DNA of 64,000 bases, from NCBI GenBank assembly GCA_947069175.1, contig CAMTDV010000012.1:33264341-33328340 (forward strand), written 5' to 3'. Origin of the DNA: Scalesia atractyloides (Eukaryota; Streptophyta; Magnoliopsida; Asterales; Asteraceae). A model generated the notes under the pieces. It saw only the letters and a list, made by a program, of their open reading frames with translations, ran no database searches and was not told the DNA's origin. Positions 20,746-33,661 of this stretch are shown piece by piece (the stretch's first letter is position 1; each line of letters begins with the position of its first letter). Both the position numbers and the translations under genes were made by a program.

Positions 20746-23700
20746 ATAACTATAGGGAATTAGGTAGAATTGCCATGTTCGACCTAATCTATAGTTTAAG
20801 TGACCAAACTTGACCATTCTTGTTTCTTTCTTAAAATATTAATTAACCTTGCTTCTTCCTGTTTGTTTTGGTCTTAATGTATACAATATGTCTTTTCTAA
20901 AACATTTACACAATATACACACTTGGAGACTTGAGGACACTCATACTAACGAGACAATCTTGCCAAAATAGGGGCGAAACCCACACTTTGGTGATCGCTT
21001 TCAATCCGCGTATTCGATTTTTCACGAAATTACGCCATCAAGTTAGGAGTGATATCCATACCTTGATGGAAAATTTCCATTTCATACTCTAGTGGACCCT
21101 TGCCAACGAGTCGGAATTCGCTCCTCGTTTGGTAAGTACCAACCACGCTTAGGGTACGATGTTGTCAAGTTAGGGGTTAAACCCGCACCTTGTCAACTAG
21201 TCCCACTCCTCGATTTTCAATCTCGCCAAAGTTTCGATTTTTCGATCAGTTAGAGACGTGTAGTAATTGAAAGGGTAAAATGCCATTAATCGCTTCTCGA
21301 CGAGAGCATTTTACCTATAGGACAAAGTACGTTCCTCTAATTTAAAGGATCTTCGATTCACTTTGGAATAGTAGACGCTTCTCAACCCAAAGCACTCCAA
21401 TATTTTACTAAGCCTATCTTTTATGTTATCTCAATTTCTATGTGTTTTAATACTTGTTACGTTCATTTCAAACCCGATGCACAATTCGCACATCTTTCGC
21501 AATAAAAAAACAACAATAGTAATTCTCGCAAACCAACTAAATTTATACTTCTTACGCAATCATATGTGCTTATACTTTTAAATACTTGTTATGCTAATGA
21601 CATCTATGTGAACTCATACGTATTACTTACATTCTCAAACGTGACTTTATTGTCGATCACTTAGATATGTTTTTCGTGAAACTCAAGCTGGAGAAATAAG
21701 TCAAGTCCAACTCCAACTCGATTATTTTCGTAACAATCACTATATCAAAACTTATACTCAAACCTTTTATCATTGTTTTAATTTTTCTCATTTATGCATA
21801 AAACTCAAACCTTATTATTTTATCCAAATAATTTCTTACCCTACAATTTATTTACGTAAATTACTTACAAGAAACTCCTAATGATACTTTAAATGTTTCT
21901 TTCCCAAGTTTTCAAAATCTTATGAAATCTATCTATCAAACTTAGAAGGTCTAATGAACCTCTTGCTCACGATTTTCATAATTCGTCCAATCACTAGAAC
22001 ACACTCATTTTATACTATCATTCTAAAGACATTTTGTTCCCAAGAAAACTTTCTCTCATATATATACAAGTACGTTTTGCCAAAAAAAATCCTTTCAAAA
22101 AATCAAAGTTTATCCACGGAATTTTCAAACATAACTTTCCTTATTTCGATATAAAACACCTTCAATGAAGCAAGCTCACTGTTTTAAAGCCTTTTTCAAG
22201 AATGTTAATAAGCAATTCTAAATCTAAACACGTGGACATAAAAGACTCATTAGGTCGGACAAGCTTCGACATACTCAAATCCTAAACCTTTTTTGAAACC
22301 AAGGTAACATTTTTTACAAACCACATCTTAAATCAAAAATTAAATACTATCCTCAATATTTACCCGACATTCACAATTTTGGTCCTTCATTCCCGACAAA
22401 CCCAACTTATTTTAACCAACTCAATGTTTTGACTCAAGCAACCACACAAATGCATACCGCCTTATACGTTTCTATTTATACAGTCAATATTACATGACAA
22501 TATTACACATATCACCATGACACTTCGTATTTTACACACTCGCAGCTTTATAGTAACTTATATATGCTAAATCCCATTTTATTCCACCTATACGCTCGAT
22601 ACTACATGCTAATGTTATACGTATTTGTTTCAATCATGCTCAAAATTTATGCATTCGCACTACTTGGTAGTCATACTTGAAATCTATAAGTAGGCATAAC
22701 CCGAGTGGTTTCGCCTACGTTTGACACACTCATACATACATACAATCATGCTTGCATACTTAATTTTTATACGCTATATTACATACCCTTTGCTTACTAG
22801 ATGTAACATGACCCGTACACTACTAGTACAAACTATGTGGATCATGCACAAACCAAAATAATCGCGGGTGCACACGGGATTATATTGGTAGGCGCATGAA
22901 AACCGTAGTGGGTTCTACTGTGTATCGCAACACGGAACGTAACATGACACCGAATAGCGAAACGACGTAACATGGTGTGAACATGGTGGATACGCAGCTG
23001 GTACTTCCTATATATAAGTGTCCCTACCATGTTACCAAACTTTCGTAAAACATGCCATGAGAAATTCGGTTTTCCGGACCTTGTTAAATAAATTTGATTC
23101 ATAACAAGCTTTGGTGACCCCACCTCGAAATGATTCGTACTCGATTACCCATGACAAAGCTTCATTCTCAAAATCATTAGCTTTAACCGCCACAACTATC
23201 ACTAGCATCTCTCAACATTCCATGTCGCATTTTATCCGATATTCATACCATTTTACCCCTCACATACACCTACCAAATCATTCACTACCATACCACGATT
23301 TTCCAGTTCTTCCCTTAACCTGTCATCCAACTTTATTTACAGCAAATCAGCCTAAAACGTTCAATCCATTTTTATAAACGTCCCCAGCAGCTCAATTTGG
23401 TCAAAATGTTCCTTTTCTTTTCAAACTATCTTTCACTCTTATCTACGCGCAAACTTCAACCAGTCGGTCTATTACCGCCAAAACCTTTTAGAAACCATAA
23501 ATATTTATCATCCTAGCTCTCTCCAATAAACATTTTTTTCTACAACAAGTGATTTTACTAATACGCCTTAGAACTGACAAAACTTTTCTTACAGCTTTCG
23601 GTGCGGACCGCTCATTTTAATAAAAATACATCCTTAGTCATACTAAAACCTTCCTCTTAGGTCGCACTCTTTTAAAATATTCTTCCAATGTGTTGTCCAG

Positions 23701-23978
23701 ACCCAATCAAACTTTACTTGCTTACACACACACATACACGTTTTTACTTATCCTTATACACGTTTACGATTGGTGTCTCAAAAACACCTTAATCAAACAA
23801 ATTACTTTCACAGAACTTACCATTTTATCCTTCAAGATTTCGACACATATTGACACACTAATACATGAACTCCGCAAAAACTTTAAACTTCAAAATGTTG
23901 GTTTTGGCCAAACATTTTCACCAAATGACATCTTTTCCAAAGTCTTCCTTTTGAATAAATTTCGGGACGAAATTTCGT
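20746..23978 (+). mobile_element. Coding-poor internal region of the gypsy element
   Basis: About 3.2 kb of AT-rich DNA (C-rich on this strand). Repeated phrases such as AAGTTAGGGGTTAAACCCGC and GGGGCGAAACCCACACTTTG resemble 5' untranslated or gag-flanking sequence. Frames at 21,954, 22,842, 23,111 and 23,690 show no recognisable domain and are treated as chance. Confidence 0.55.
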
Positions 23979-23990
23979 AAAGGAGGAGAC
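23979..23990 (+). other. Polypurine tract
   Basis: AAAGGAGGAGAC immediately precedes the 3' LTR and would prime plus-strand DNA synthesis. It follows the ATTTCGGGACGAAATTTC phrase. Confidence 0.65.
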
Positions 23991-25188
23991 TAACACTCTT
24001 GCTTTTTCGACTTTCCTTAATAAAAGTGTAATCGTATTTCTATTTATGGAAACTTATATTCGTATCGCAATCTTTAAATCGAGACTTTGATCGTAATAAA
24101 ATTCTCCTGATACAATTGTCTTACATGCATTTTATTGTAAATACGTGTTTACATACAAACCGAACTTGTTATACGTGCAAATACCATGCATTATACTTGA
24201 TACTAAAATATACTACAATACATTAACACTTGAAAACATGCAAATATCAAGTTTTACAAAATTAAATAAACTAAGTTCAAGAGCTAAAATGCATAATCGG
24301 AAAATGTTTCTTGCCCATGATTGGTCCATTTTGTGCTTTGGATTGTGTTTCTTGCATTTAAACTCACCTACTCAACCCCAACCTCACTATAAATAACCTC
24401 CTCCACTCTATTTCACACCTAAACTTTCTCTTCTCTTAAAGCTTCTCTGATCAAGTTTAAGCTTTCAAAAGATAACTTGAATTCCTCCAACCCCCAAACA
24501 CTTCGCGAAGTAAAAGTGAAGTTGCAAACCTGATACATGACCATTTACCTTTACACAATTGGTGTAACATGTTAAACATACAAAATAATAATACACACAA
24601 ATACATGCTTATGCACTCAATCTTCATACATGCTTATTGTTATGCTTTGTACATGCTAAATTCATACATGCTTCTTGTCATAAAATTAGCTAGCCCGGTT
24701 AACATATATAGACTCATAGGAGTAGCAACACGCCGTCGGTATTGTTAAGCTTAAGTTGATTTTATTCTATTATACTTTAGTCTCGTTTACTTCGTGTGAC
24801 GAGGACACATGATTCTTTGACACTTGGTTTGACAATTGCATTTTGCTAGCTTACCTTGTATACAATTGCAGTGTAGATTTTATAATTCTGTTTACTTATG
24901 CTAAGTACTTAAACTTGTGTACTGCCAATTACTTTTGTATGAACATATTTTTAAATGTTACAGGTTGATGATATGCTTATGACAATCTAGTAGGGACGCA
25001 TAGAATGTACCTAGAATGTTAGTGTTTCATGTGTAATTTTGTTGAACACTTGTTGTATTTGATTTATGTTGTAATTGATATTGTTATATAAGAATTGAAC
25101 GAGTTTTTATTTAAATATTGTACAATAGTGTTATGATGATTGAGCAATCTATTTCCTCACTCTGATGTTTCGCATCGTTGGGTGTGCA
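23991..25188 (+). mobile_element. 3' LTR, degraded by one-base deletions
   Basis: It aligns along its full length with the 5' LTR but is about 120 bp shorter, with single bases missing mainly from doubled letters. The end reads GGTGTGCA, followed by TCTTA. The deletion pattern, with few substitutions, resembles uncorrected sequence more than natural decay. Confidence 0.7.
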
Positions 25189-26190
25189 TCTTATTTCTTT
25201 TCTTTAAAAACATTTGCTAGAAATACTTTTCTTCTAAAATCACAAGGAATATAATCATAACTAAGACTATACATGTTTTTGGTTTGGAACGGTTGATGAT
25301 TTACTTGAGAATTCGTCTTCACACGATCAGTCGACTTAAGGCAAAAGTTTACAAATCTCCAATTTTTCCGTCCACACACTAGATTGACATTGTTCATGTG
25401 TAGGTTTTGATGAAGATAGATTGAACTCAGCGTAACCGGAATGCACAAGACTTAACTATCATCCCAATAACCTCTCCCAATATATACAATTAAATCCATT
25501 TTACAAATATAAAATAACAAAAAAGCTTGGAGAATTAAATAGATAAATGTTTTTTCATATTCATGATATCAGTTGTTTCAAGCAAAACGGTTGCTATGAC
25601 AACATGAGGGACCTACAAACTTCAAACGTGTGTAAAGCAAGCTTCTCACAACAATTGAAATCCATGACTTTGTTCATTACATTTCACAAGAACATTTCCA
25701 AGTAATCTATTAATGCTTTATTTGTGAAAAAAAATACGAACATCTAATCACTTTCATAGGAATCCGGTTCATTTAGCGTAGAAAAGCCTTAAGCTCCCGT
25801 AGCTCGGTGTGGGACGAGGAAGGTACTCGTGAGGGTTCTATAGGGAACACACCCAAAGTCATTTAAACTAAAAAACAAAAAAAAGTACAATATACAACAA
25901 TCATACTGATTTCGCCTCTCACGTGTCTAGTGAATTTTCCTACGAGTTACTGATGTACCTCGTAGTTGACTTGCCGTTCCACAATTTCATCCAAAAGATT
26001 GCAGAAATTAAACATTATGAGGGGGCACTTCATGATAGCTTGCGAGGTATTCATCTCAAACTCTTTCTTCAATTCACGCTCTTTCCAATTTTATCATTGA
26101 GTAACCGTATATGAGGATAGTCGGATACATATGATACCTAGTTACAGTTCTTTGAAAGTTTACGTCTTATTTAATTTAAACTTATTTCTT
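25189..26190 (-). mobile_element. Degraded second copy of the 18,178-19,290 internal fragment
   Basis: Collinear with 18,178-19,290, including the REKEVFLAN-like stretch, the poly-purine phrase AAAACAAAAAAAAGTACAA and the small ORF region, but with a base missing every 10-20 nt. It loses similarity at about 26,190 at TTTCTTGAT, where clean sequence resumes. Confidence 0.65.
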
Positions 26191-26723
26191 GATTTGGAAG
26201 ACCATAACCTCTTCCACCTATCACATCAATCATGGTACCACTATGAACATCTGGTCCGTCTATTGGGCACTTCTCGTGAGTTGACCATTGCATCACCAAT
26301 GCTTCGTGAATTTGTTTTATATCCACGTTATATCCTACTTCGATGAGGTAAGCTTCTCGAATGGATAAGTATGATATGGACTTCAAAATTTCATAATCCA
26401 CCATCCTGTTATATCCTTACCTTCCGATAAGGTAGCCTTCATGTTTCTTGTATGCTTAAACTTTATCATAGAACAATGAGCATTCATGCAATCGATGTTC
26501 TCAGCTCCCACAACATTCACATGGGTAATCATCTACCCAATTCATGGTGAAATAAGGTGCTAGGAAAACATGTACCTGTACAAACAAAACTCGACTATCC
26601 AAAGTAAAATCAATTGTTAAAAAAAATCAAACTAAAACTAAAATAAATAAAAAAATATTTTTTTCGATTTAAAACTACTCCATATAAACAAATCGAACAA
26701 GCAATGCAATACTAAGCGTACTA
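26191..26723 (-). mobile_element. 5' leader of a minus-strand LTR element
   Basis: This lies just inside the PBS at 26,724-26,743. It is AT-rich near the PBS. Farther in, a minus-strand frame (26,171-26,404) contains IREAYLIEVGYNVDIKQIHE, of unknown affinity. It is the start of the element that continues, interrupted by the plus-strand gypsy insertion, toward 18 kb. Confidence 0.45.
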
Positions 26724-26743
26724 GCTCCCCCGCAACAGCGCCA
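26724..26743 (-). other. Primer binding site (tRNA-Asp type, Athila/Tat-like)
   Basis: The minus strand reads TGGCGCTGTTGCGGGGGAGC, close to the TGGCGCCGTTGCCGGGG site used by Athila and Tat gypsy elements. It lies five bases from the LTR. Confidence 0.7.
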
Positions 26744-26748
26744 AAAAT

Positions 26749-28095
26749 TGACGGAGTGTCGCGCCCGTTAAAGATAATATTTATATACCCTAATTACCCT
26801 TAACAATGCGTTAGTGGTAGTAAGGGGTTGAAGCACAAAGAATTTGTGGTTTGTGATGGACGTGATTGATTTTAAAGATCGTCACAGTTATGAAGCTTGC
26901 TAAATTGGTTTAATTGTTTGATTGAAAAGATATGTCGGATAAACCGATAAGTTTGATGCTAAAATGTATTAACTACTAAAACTTGATTAAATGAGATTTT
27001 CACGAAAACTTGATTGATGGATTAAAACAATATTTTAGAAGAAGGTTCACACCCGGCTTGATAATCGAAAGACCTAGGGCTTCTACACGGTTTAAATTGA
27101 CTTAGTTGAGTTAATCGATTAAAGGATTTAGTGTCACATGGCTTAGGTGCCAAAGGCCATCAACGTTACAAAGAACGGACAACGGTGCACTTCTTTACCA
27201 AGAACATGTAAATCTTAACTTAAGATAAGGCATAATTGCACGTCACAATTTCGCAAAGTCAAATTTTATAATCACTCAACAATTTACGAATTCGACACAA
27301 ACACAAGACAATTATCAAAAGTTTCAAATACTTTAAACACAACTTGTCACAAAATCAACTAAACATAAATGTATAAACCCTAGAAATCTTACAAAAATCT
27401 ACACCGGGGTGAAACCCGAAAAGATTAGCTGCTCATGGTGAACGGAGACTTGAACATCTTGAAGCTTGATAATGGAGATGGATGATGATTAGGGCATGTG
27501 GTTGGTGGTGGTGGTGAGTGGATTGAAAATGAGATAATAATGATGATGGTAGTGAATTAGGGTCGTTATTGAAAGGATGATGAATGGATGATTGGGAATG
27601 ATTGAGAGTGAAGGTTGGGGTGTTCTTGGCTCCAAGATGGTGTTTCAAACTCAAGAAATGCGTAACTCCTTCAAAAACCCCTAAAAAGATTGATAAATCT
27701 TGTCCCAACCATTCAAATGCCAATTTGCGTTTGGCATCAGATGAAGGCGTCGTCGATGCCCTCATGGTCGTCGACGACGGCCTGTACTTTCACCAAAATC
27801 TCTTGACGACCTAATCAAACTGCTTACGACAAAAACCAGCCGACGAGAAATCTAAGGGGTGTCGCCAACGGCCCTGTATGGCGTCGGTGACGACCTCTCC
27901 AATACTTGTTTTATATTTTCTTTGTTACGCGTTCCTTGTTGATCCGTTTTCAACCCCGATGCTCCGTATAGCTCCCGAATAACTCTGTTAGACTTGCAAA
28001 ACACAATTCCAATTAAAAGTAGGCTATTCAAAATTAAATGTTATGTAAAAACATAAACTTAAACATAATTGAACACTGGTTTTGACCGCGCATCA
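26749..28095 (-). mobile_element. 5' LTR of the minus-strand Athila/Tat-like element
   Basis: On the plus strand it begins TGACGGAGTGTCGCGCCCGT and ends GACCGCGCATCA, 1,347 bp with TG...CA ends. It is clearly related to the LTR at 58,840-60,165 over its whole length: TTATATACCCTA, GTTAGTGGTAGTAAGGGG, CACACC...GGTTCA phrases, and a GTCG/CGAC-rich block near 27,745. Long frames within (27,433-27,765 minus) are low-complexity His/Ser-rich and not convincing genes. Confidence 0.75.
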
Positions 28096-28500
28096 ATGTA
28101 AATATATTTAATGATTATTAATATATATATATATAATTATATAATATATAGATAATAATAGATAGATAGATATATGATATAGATAGATGATATAACCTAA
28201 CAACTTTATTGGCATGGAAAAGCATTCAGAATCAACACAAACAAACAAAATCGACCTATAAAAAGTTAACCCACCCTTTACTCGTACCATCGGTTGCGGT
28301 GTGTGGTAGTGGGTAGTGGTTTTGGATTGCAAACCCGCTTATGCCCCGGGTCCTCTTAGAATAGAAGTACACATATTTAAGTAAATGAAGAAAAGAATAA
28401 ATGAGTATTAAATTTCCACCGACCATGCTTTTTAAGGTTATATACAATATGATGAGCTTTTGTTCCTCACCAAAGACTAAAGAATAGCAAGTAGCCTGAA
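28096..28500. other. AT-rich DNA with TA/GATA microsatellite
   Basis: From 28,117 to 28,192 the sequence is TATATATATATA, then ATAGATAGATAGATATATGA. The remainder shows nothing recognisable. Confidence 0.5.
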
Positions 28501-29320
28501 AAATCAGTTTAAACGTCGTTAATGAAGGGGTATGGTCCTTAACGACTCGCCACGTGGCTAAGCCCCCGCGGACTCATGACCATACTTACACTTTATACAA
28601 AAAACAGTCAACTAGTCATGATGATCTGCCCGCAGACTATTCCTGTGAGCCCGATACTAAGCCAGCACGGAGAAGAAAAAGTTGTACAAGATGAAAGGGA
28701 CTTGCAGCCAATTAGCGCACGCCAAGTAGAAGATCCCCATGATGTGCCATCGTGCAGGGGATAAGAAGTACAGGCGACGGTGACATATGGCCAATCAGGA
28801 TGCATCATTACACCTCTCCTCTACCTCTATTAACAGCTAATGGAAACTGAGACAAGAAGTACGTTCAGAAAACGACGTGTGGCCAATCATAGCACGCAAT
28901 CATATTTTCACCTTGTGTCACTAACTGCTATGCCATAAGGGACTAAATGGATATTCCTTGACAATGACAACTTGTCCAATGAGCTTCATTTCTTCTCCAA
29001 CCTCTCGGCTATAAATACCACACTTCTCCAAAGGTTTAAGGACCCTTCTTACCTTGCATTCTCTACTCTCACTATATACATTGCTCTGCCTCCCCCCTCT
29101 CTCTAAAAAGAACAATACTTATTATCACGCCAAAGTGTGGTTATGAGAAGAACCCCCACCTCTCCTTTTCATAACAAGTCTCACGGGGTTTCGCTAGTTT
29201 TGCAGATCATTATCTTTGGATTTGAGCTCACAGTGACTAGAAGATTAACCCCTCTATCGAGACGTTCGGTCTAAGTCCCCACAGATTAGACTAGTGTTTC
29301 TTTAGTCAAGATCTATCCTT
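28501..29320 (+). promoter_or_regulatory. LTR-like promoter block with TATA box
   Basis: The block carries CGGCTATAAATACCA (TATA at about 29,010) preceded by GGCCAATCA (28,787-28,800, CCAAT-like, repeated near 28,870). It is followed by a CT-rich leader with CCTCCCCCCTCTCTCT. The overall architecture is that of a plant LTR U3-R-U5. No TG...CA boundaries, PBS or target duplication could be fixed, so it is called a fragment. A short inverted repeat GTCGTTAA...TTAACGAC lies at 28,512-28,546. Confidence 0.4.
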
Positions 29321-29403
29321 CTAAAAATCCATATTTCTATTTTAAAAATAAGTTTATTTGTTTATCCTTTGAATTCATTTACGTATCCATATTTTATAAT
29401 AAA

Positions 29404-30395
29404 CTAGTGAGATTGCCTCGCGCTTCGCGGCGATAATTCGATTGTAATTTATTCTATTTGTTACGGTACCGACACTCGTTACAGTAACCGAAAAGTAAAC
29501 CTTACATGGATCGAAAACAATAAAATCAAATATCAATACCGGTACCAATGTTGTCCAGTTGATGTTAGTTCGGTTGGTTTGCATTCTATGTTTATTTTTT
29601 TCAACATTGTGATATATATTTTATTGAAAACAGATATTGTGTCGCTATCATACCAAACTAAACCCAAACCCACCGAACAACATTTGTATCAGTACGAATA
29701 TTTATTTTTATTAATTTTGCTTTCGTAAACTGACATCGTATCGCTACCACATTGTACGAACCGAACAACAATGATACCGGTATTTATTGATTTTTATGGT
29801 TTTTCTTTGATAATGGACATGTACCGCTAACCCTGTGAACCGAGCCAAAACCAAACGTACAACATCGATTCAGTACCGGCACTTATTTTATTGTTTTTTC
29901 TTTCGATAAACTGACAACGTATCGAACTGTACCATACAACATTGGTACAAATGTGTTTTCATTTTCATGGTTTTCGGTTTTAAAAGTTGTTCATTTATAA
30001 AACTCCTTCTGCAACGATAAAGGAAATCGATACTAGTACCGTGACAATCTGAACCTATCGATATCGTTTGAATAACATCAGTGCGGTACCGTGTTCGTTT
30101 TTATCGTTTTTGGCCGTGTAAAACACGTGTTCATTTTGATACTTAATACATGTATCCTACCACTACTGTAACTAACCGTACTGATACCAATTTAATATCC
30201 CTGGAATGTTAAAAAATAAATAAACATAGACGGGGATTTGATTTTTTTTAAAGTTAACGAACGCAAGTTATTATTAAAAAAATCAATTGAATAATAAATA
30301 AAATACTACTCAAAATTAAAAAAAAAAGACAAATACTTTAACATTAGAATTCACTATTCATCACCCATTTGAATTCATATGTATAATGTATAATA
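29404..30395 (-). mobile_element. AT-rich segment with Helitron-like 3' end
   Basis: On the minus strand the left end reads GCCGCGAAGCGCGAGGC (able to fold as a short GC-rich hairpin), CAATCTCA, then CTAG followed by T. This matches the Helitron 3' signature of hairpin plus CTRR before a host T. The body contains many GGTACCG/CGGTACC phrases. No 5' TC end of its own was found, and it may be an older nested copy. Confidence 0.3.
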
Positions 30396-33178
30396 CTAGT
30401 TATTCCCCGTGAACTTTACGGAGTTGAACCATTTAAATTTTGTTTACAATAAATGTAAAATAAAAAGACTTCCTAAACTTCCCGAGCAGCAAAAATTAAT
30501 TTATATTAATCTATATGGTTAAATAAAATAAAAAGGAATGTTTTCAAGTGTTATATTGTTTTATAATTGTTGTTGTAGTTAAGATAAATTTTAACTTAAT
30601 TGACAAAAATTTGTCAATTTTTTTAATTAATGTTTATTAGTATAGTAAACGATTCCATAAAAAATAATTAAAGAAAAATATTAGCATAAACAAACAATAT
30701 GTATTATAAAATAAACTTCTAAATGGTTATGTTTTCCTCAATCAATATGTAAAAAAATGTTTGAAGTTCATTATATATTAAGTAAGACATTAAGAAATAG
30801 ATTAATTAGTGTTATTATATCAGGTATAATTTGATGAAAAAAAAATATATTTTCCAGAAATGAAATCTTAATTAAATTTGGAAATCATTGATAAATAAGT
30901 AATATTTATAAAGTTGTAATTATATTGAGAAGTAAATTTTTTATTTTTGAAATTCATTATTGTTTAACCGATTATTTATGTCCTATTTAAAAAAATTAGT
31001 CATATTTATTTACCATAAACATGACACGTTATAAATGTTAGGTTTGACTATCAGCATAAATCTATTTATGTATTAGTATAAATAAAATTAAAAGCAAATA
31101 TCACCAATAAACGCATAACCCAAATTATTGTGTTTCAAAATTTAAAATTCAAAAATATACAAATCAGAATATTCAATAGAATGAGTTTCATATAATATTT
31201 AAAATATATGTTATAAAATTAAAAGTTAATAAAGTGTTAACCTAATTGGTCTTAAAGTTGCTAATTTAGGATGTTAATAAATGATAGTTACAAATTAAAG
31301 AATTATTGAAATTGATTTAGAAATCTTTCATGCTTAAACACATTTCAAATTTCAAAAATACACATAACTGAATATTTAATAAAAATGAGTTTCATATAAT
31401 ATATCATGTATGCTTCAAAAATAAAAGTTAATAAAATAATAACTTGACTTATCTTAATTTACTCTATAATTATATTACACAATAATAAAATATTTTAAAA
31501 AGTTAACAAATTATAATTATAAATTAAAAATTGATTGAAATTAATTTAGATATCTCCCATTAATAAACATATCTCTAATTCAAAATTTCAAAAATATAAA
31601 TAACGAAAATTAAAAAAAATAAGTTTCATATAATATAACATCTATGCTTTAAAATAAAATTTAATAAAATACTAACTTTATTGGTTTTAATTTGCTCCAT
31701 AAGTATATTACCACAATAATAAAATCTTTTATATTGGATAATAACAAATAAATAACTTTTATAAGATTGTTAGATTAGGAAGTTAATAGATGATAATTAC
31801 AAATTAAAGAATAATTGAAATTGATTTAAAAATCGGCCATAAATAAACATATTTCAAATTTTCAAAAATATACATAATTGAATATAGTAATTATTTAGAC
31901 AATGTATTAAATATAGTCAAAAAAGAATTATTAACAATACTCGATATAAATCATTAAACATGTAGAACTAACAAAATCTGGTTTATAAAATTTCAAAAAT
32001 TTTTGGATCTACCTAAACATAACATAAGAACATCGAAAAGAATTGATTGAAATCTAAAACTAAAATATCTCATTAGTTAGAAAATCTATTTATTTACACA
32101 TAGTTAACGAATTATTTAAAAACATACTAAAATGTTAGGTTATACATATTATAAGAATAATCAAGTTTAATAAAAGTTAATTTAAAAAAAGAATAATGTA
32201 GCATATCAAGTAGAATGAATCATTGATAAATTTAAAGAATCTGGGATATATCTTATTTGGATTCATATTTGCAGAAAATCAGTCATCACAATTAAAAAAT
32301 ACATGATATAATAATATTAATAATAATAATAATAATATAATAATAATATAATTATTAACGATATTATGTTCAAATCATGAAAAATGTAATTAAAGTATCA
32401 ATAAATTGCATTTAGTGTAGAATCTATAATTGAAACTATTTTCATACTTTAAAAAAAGGTAATAACTGAATTGCAAAACCACTTTAATATAATTACATAT
32501 TATTTAGCAAAAATGACTGCACATTTATTGCATTTGAAAACATATATTTAGAATCTGATAAAACTAAAAAACGAAAATTGCAAAATTGCAAATATAATTA
32601 AAACTTAATCTAATCTTTAACAACCATGGATGCAAATTTGAATGATCTAGAATATAAATATGATAATTATTCTAAAAATAATAAATGCAAGAATCCATGA
32701 GTGAAAATTTTGAACAATCCAAAAAATATATTGTTATTATTATAAAAATAGATAAATGAATGCATCTTGGTAAACAAAAAAATTGGAAATTGAAAGAGAC
32801 AAATATAGATAAAATACATATAAACATAGAGTCAAAAGATAAACCCAAAAAGAATTATACTTAAAAACCTACAATTAAATATAGGGTTTAAAACACAAAA
32901 AAAAAACAATTAAACTAATAGAACATAACAAACTTTAATAACATTGAACAAACCTCTTTTACGATTGAAGAAAACCGTAATATTGTTACATCCTATTTAG
33001 GGTTTCAACAAAAAAAAATAAAATAAAGACATTAGTAACTTGGATTAAGGAAGAACACATAAAATCAAACGCAAACAACATACATGTGATTGTGATTGAA
33101 AAATTAAGAAGATGACGAAGGATTCGATGATATGATTTAAATAACAAAAGAAAACAAAAATCAAACATTAATAACTTC

Positions 33179-33217
<39 letters not shown>

Positions 33218-33661
33218 AACAACTTGAATCTATAACATACCTGGAATTGTAGTGCTCGAACACAAAAAGATAGAAGGAGAACGATGATGTTAATATGATG
33301 AAAATCAATGTTTGATAAAGGCTACATAATCGAAAACATTCACATATAATATAATGGATCAACAAACTTACTTTGATTTTGTGAGATTGTTCGAGTAGAT
33401 CAAGAAGAATATGAAGAACTTAGTTAGGCTAAAGAGAGAGAAGCAAAGTTGTGTCAATGAAAAATTAAGATTATGATATAAATAATTGAGATCTTACAAT
33501 TTATATTAGATCTGATTACAAAAGGTAGGTATCCAAATACGATAAATCCGACTCGAATAAAATTTGACACCTCCTCTACATAGCTTAATATAATTTACCG
33601 CCCTTACACCACAACATGCCAAGTGTCCCAAATCATTTAAATTTATTATATTATACAGAGA
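30396..33661 (-). mobile_element. Candidate non-autonomous Helitron (3.3 kb)
   Basis: The minus-strand 5' end reads TCTCTGTATAATATAATAAA after a host A, and the context is followed by ACACTTGGCATG, as in many plant Helitrons. The 3' end reads CTCCGT-AAAGTTC-ACGGGG (a hairpin with one mismatch), AATAA, CTAG, then host T. The interior is extremely AT-rich and has no Rep or helicase motif, so it would be non-autonomous. It includes (AAT)n near 32,318-32,355 and (AT)n at 33,181-33,213. The call rests on terminal signatures only. Confidence 0.35.
33181..33213. repeat. (AT)n microsatellite
   Basis: About 16 uninterrupted AT units. The apparent Tyr/Ile repeat frames on the minus strand here are translations of this tract and not genes. 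Confidence 0.9.

Larger units (their letters stand above)
19412..25188 (+). mobile_element. Complete non-autonomous Ty3/gypsy-type element
   Basis: The structure is complete: 5' LTR 19,412-20,729, PBS, an internal region of 3.26 kb, a polypurine tract, and a 3' LTR at 23,991-25,188. TCTTA duplications lie on both sides. The internal region has no gag, protease, RT or integrase motif in any frame and few frames above 80 codons. It therefore fits a LARD-type derivative moved in trans. The phrase ATTTCGGGACGAAATTTC before the polypurine tract is the characteristic 3' end of Tekay/Del-like pol, which suggests the parent lineage. The 3' LTR is degraded by one-base deletions that look technical. 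Confidence 0.75.

Noticed and set aside
22842..23980. Several 80-100-codon frames as genes
   Set aside because: They fall in the coding-poor interior of a complete LTR element, with no domain and biased C/A composition that opens frames by chance.
27433..27814. His/Ser-rich ORF and antisense partner as genes
   Set aside because: They lie inside a 1.35-kb LTR, are low in complexity, and overlap on opposite strands.
32986..33365. Tyr/Ile-rich small proteins
   Set aside because: They translate the (AT)n microsatellite at 33,181-33,213 and AT-rich flanks.
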